From positions 1,302,001 through 1,366,000 of the forward strand of contig NZ_JAAQRC020000001.1 of the NCBI RefSeq assembly GCF_019216885.1: a DNA stretch of 64,000 nucleotides, written 5' to 3'. Every line of letters starts with the position of its first letter. Position 1 is the first letter of the stretch. Shown piece after piece: positions 62,503 to 64,000 of this stretch. The notes under the pieces are model-generated. The model ran no database searches, had not been told where the DNA came from, and saw only the letters and a program-made list of their open reading frames with translations. A program made the position numbers and the translations under genes. The stretch is from Methylobacterium sp. SyP6R (GTDB lineage: Bacteria; Pseudomonadota; Alphaproteobacteria; Rhizobiales; Beijerinckiaceae).

Positions 62503-63075
62503 GTGCCAACAACCCTGTCCATCGAACATCAGATTCCCAGCCCGTTCACACATCCCGCCTTCCTGGCGCGTCACAGGCAGGCGAACCGCAAACTGGATCG
62601 GCGGCACGGGGGCATCGAGACCGATGTACTCGCGCTTCGAGCCGCCGCGACAATCGCCTCGACAGCACCTGACCCGGCAACCCGACGCATCGCCTACCGG
62701 CTGCTCGTCCGTTGCAGCATCCTGGCGTCGATGAGCCTGACCGACTGCGAAGGGGAGGTGGTGGTGGACTCCTTCTTCGCGATGAAGGAGGCCGAGCACG
62801 GAGGCGATCGGCTGGCCGCATTTCAGAGTCACATCGATACCGTCATCGCGGCAACGCACACGAACGCGCCGCGCGAGGTACTTCCCGTGGTCTGGCGCGA
62901 ACTAGAGCCGTTCATCCGCCCCCTGACCGATCGGAACTGGGCCGCCTTCCTGAAAGTCATCGCCTGGTGCTCAGCCGAAAATTTTCGGGATGATCCGGCA
63001 CGGATACGCCATAACATCTATCTTCTCCGCCAACTTCGACAGCTGGTCGGCGGCACGGCCCGTGCAACCAATTAG
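62503..63075 (+). CDS. Hypothetical protein
   Basis: A 190-aa soluble helical protein (LDRRHGGIETDVLALRAAAT, RLLVRCSILASMSLTDCEGE, NWAAFLKVIAWCSAENF). No domain recognised. It starts at GTG 62503 with CGGAGG six bases upstream, which supports it as a real gene. Context (ArdC before, excisionase-like HTH after) suggests a mobile-element accessory gene. The 294-base gap from ardC shows no further gene. Confidence 0.55.
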   Translation: MPTTLSIEHQIPSPFTHPAFLARHRQANRKLDRRHGGIETDVLALRAAATIASTAPDPATRRIAYRLLVRCSILASMSLTDCEGEVVVDSFFAMKEAEHGGDRLAAFQSHIDTVIAATHTNAPREVLPVVWRELEPFIRPLTDRNWAAFLKVIAWCSAENFRDDPARIRHNIYLLRQLRQLVGGTARATN

Positions 63076-63149
63076 AACTACTGGGGCTGGAACTGCGCAC
63101 GTGGCCCCAGCCCCGAATATATCGCCGCCGCCACGGACGGAGGACGGCG

Positions 63150-63353
63150 ATGAACAACACGGAACAGTACGGCGCGATGTCGATCGAGGACTTCTGCCGC
63201 TGGGCTGGGATCGGCCGTTCCCTGGCCTACAAGGAGATCGAAGCCGGCCGCCTTCGTATCAAGAAGGTCGGCCGGCGTACACTGATCACTATGGACGCGG
63301 CACGCGCCTGGCTCGCGAACCTGCCCGACGGGGACGCCGGAAACGCTGCGTAG
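63150..63353 (+). CDS. Excisionase-like helix-turn-helix protein
   Basis: A 67-aa protein of the excisionase/AlpA-type HTH_17 family: MSIEDFCRWAGIGRSLAYKE followed by EAGRLRIKKVGRRTLITMDA, a winged HTH with an Arg-Arg wing. Such small proteins direct integrase toward excision or regulate element genes. GGAGG precedes the ATG. No integrase lies in the window. Confidence 0.8.
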   Translation: MNNTEQYGAMSIEDFCRWAGIGRSLAYKEIEAGRLRIKKVGRRTLITMDAARAWLANLPDGDAGNAA

Positions 63354-63734
63354 CCCCGGCGTGTCACCCCCTGCACACCAGGGCTAAATCAACAATACCC
63401 CCTTACGACTGCGACCAGCGGGCACGACAGGTAGGCTGGGCAGGTGGACCTGCCTCCCCAACGACCGCCTCTACGACCAGCCCGACCTATACAGCCGCCG
63501 TGGACGCCTACCCACGGCACCCCACACGAACGGCGCTCCCGCCGACCTCAGCACTTCAACGCGCAAAATGACCGCAGGCCGAGGAAAATTCCCCATATCG
63601 TCACCTTGAAGCGTGAGAAATCCCTCTAATCATCTGGAAAAACAGAGTTTTTCGGCGCGCGAGATCGCTTCGCCTCACACTTTCATAAAGTGTGAGATCG
63701 GCATGCAACCCAAGATTTTACTTATCTGATATTA
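63354..63734. other. Low-GC intergenic region at the right end
   Basis: About 380 bases, turning markedly AT-rich after 63580. It contains the hairpin at 63674 and no gene. The composition break suggests a different origin from the core genome. Confidence 0.45.
63674..63696. terminator. Perfect hairpin near right-edge gene
   Basis: CTCACACTTT and AAAGTGTGAG close a 3-base loop, 38 bases past the minus-strand stop at 63735. A terminator is likely; an element-specific site is possible. Confidence 0.45.
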
Positions 63735-64000
63735 TTAATCTTCAAGTTGATTAATCAGCTTGAACCTTCGATAATCTTCTATGGTCTGCTCACGCGCTAG
63801 AACGCGACGAGCCTCTCGGATCTCGGCATATGACATCGGAGGGGACTGTCGCGTCACGTAAGCTGCAAACTCAGCACCGTACAGCCTCCAAACATCGAAC
63901 CGTCCCGCCTCGAACGAAGACTGGAAGGGTTCATTCTCCGGATTCCAGTTAGACGGAGGCAATATGCATTTCAAATCACCAATATAGATAGTTCTTCTCT
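63735..64000 (-). CDS. Hypothetical protein, N-terminally cut by window edge
   Basis: The minus-strand frame is open to base 64000 (upstream residues IYIGDLKCILPP), so the visible 88 codons are the C-terminal part of a longer protein. It reads WNPENEPFQSSFEAGRFDVW, YGAEFAAYVTRQSPPMSYAE and ends RRFKLINQLED. No family recognised. Codon use is far less GC-biased than elsewhere in the window, a sign of acquired DNA. Confidence 0.5.
   Translation of the reverse strand, partial: RRTIYIGDLKCILPPSNWNPENEPFQSSFEAGRFDVWRLYGAEFAAYVTRQSPPMSYAEIREARRVLAREQTIEDYRRFKLINQLED

Noticed and set aside
62275..62859. Overlapping open frames on both strands between ardC and the GTG 62503 gene
   Set aside because: They overlap the better supported plus-strand gene and show no domain

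Overview
The window is high-GC alphaproteobacterial DNA, most likely from a Methylobacterium/Methylorubrum-type organism. This is inferred from the CoA-ester lyase of the malyl-CoA lyase family, the IalB-type secreted protein, the HspQ and RimO homologues, frequent ATGA/GTGA gene overlaps and very GC-rich codon use. No rRNA, CRISPR array or complete insertion sequence was seen. One tRNA is present, tRNA-Ser(UGA) at 27770-27859.

Bases 1-27.6 kb read as ordinary chromosome. In order they hold: the start of a sugar ABC permease that leaves the left edge; TfoX-like and receiver-like proteins; a degenerate acyl-CoA-synthetase-like protein; IalB; a SAM methyltransferase; HspQ; a CoA-ester lyase; a patatin phospholipase; a UbiH-type flavoprotein; quinone oxidoreductase; nicotinamidase; an RTX protein with three near-identical 384-bp repeats; RimO; the pabB-pabA-pabC aminodeoxychorismate/folate operon; a full dppABCDF-type dipeptide transporter; a membrane adenylate cyclase; and a VOC protein. 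Two copies of a ~300-bp palindrome-rich intergenic repeat lie at 5.5 and 19.3 kb.

Bases 27.9-46.4 kb look like a genomic/defence island placed directly 3' of tRNA-Ser. It carries an XRE regulator divergent from a beta-CASP metallo-hydrolase/unknown-protein operon, a secreted Cys-rich protein, and a small-protein/nucleotidyltransferase-like pair. Next come a MerR-like gene with no ATG start behind a perfect 16-bp inverted repeat, a ~1040-aa N6-adenine methylase coupled to a PD-(D/E)XK-like protein, and a convergent 1319-aa STAND-type NTPase with an N-terminal Cap4-like nuclease domain. A PGN_0703-type nuclease, an AHSA1-like protein and an orphan follow. The island ends against a truncated EamA-type transporter at about 46.37 kb. 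The methylase-nuclease-STAND cluster is the best candidate here for an incompletely described defence module.

Bases 46.5-60.7 kb return to stress and metal genes: DUF305 plus a YVTN beta-propeller protein; an ECF sigma/anti-sigma pair; a sulfite-handling set (LysR, DUF202, two sulfite-oxidase-fold molybdoenzymes, cytochrome c, YeiH-type exporter); a His/Cys-rich secreted protein; a second DUF305; a glutaredoxin-MauE fusion with a C-terminal frameshift; and a TonB receptor plus small His-rich secreted protein next to nikR, with a near-consensus NikR box in between.

Bases 61-64 kb are mobile-element-like: an ArdC-type antirestriction protein, an unknown protein, an excisionase-like HTH and a low-GC gene leaving the right edge. 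A ~110-bp repeat upstream of ardC also occurs at 46.1 kb, and both copies keep a 23-bp dyad whose outermost pair covaries.
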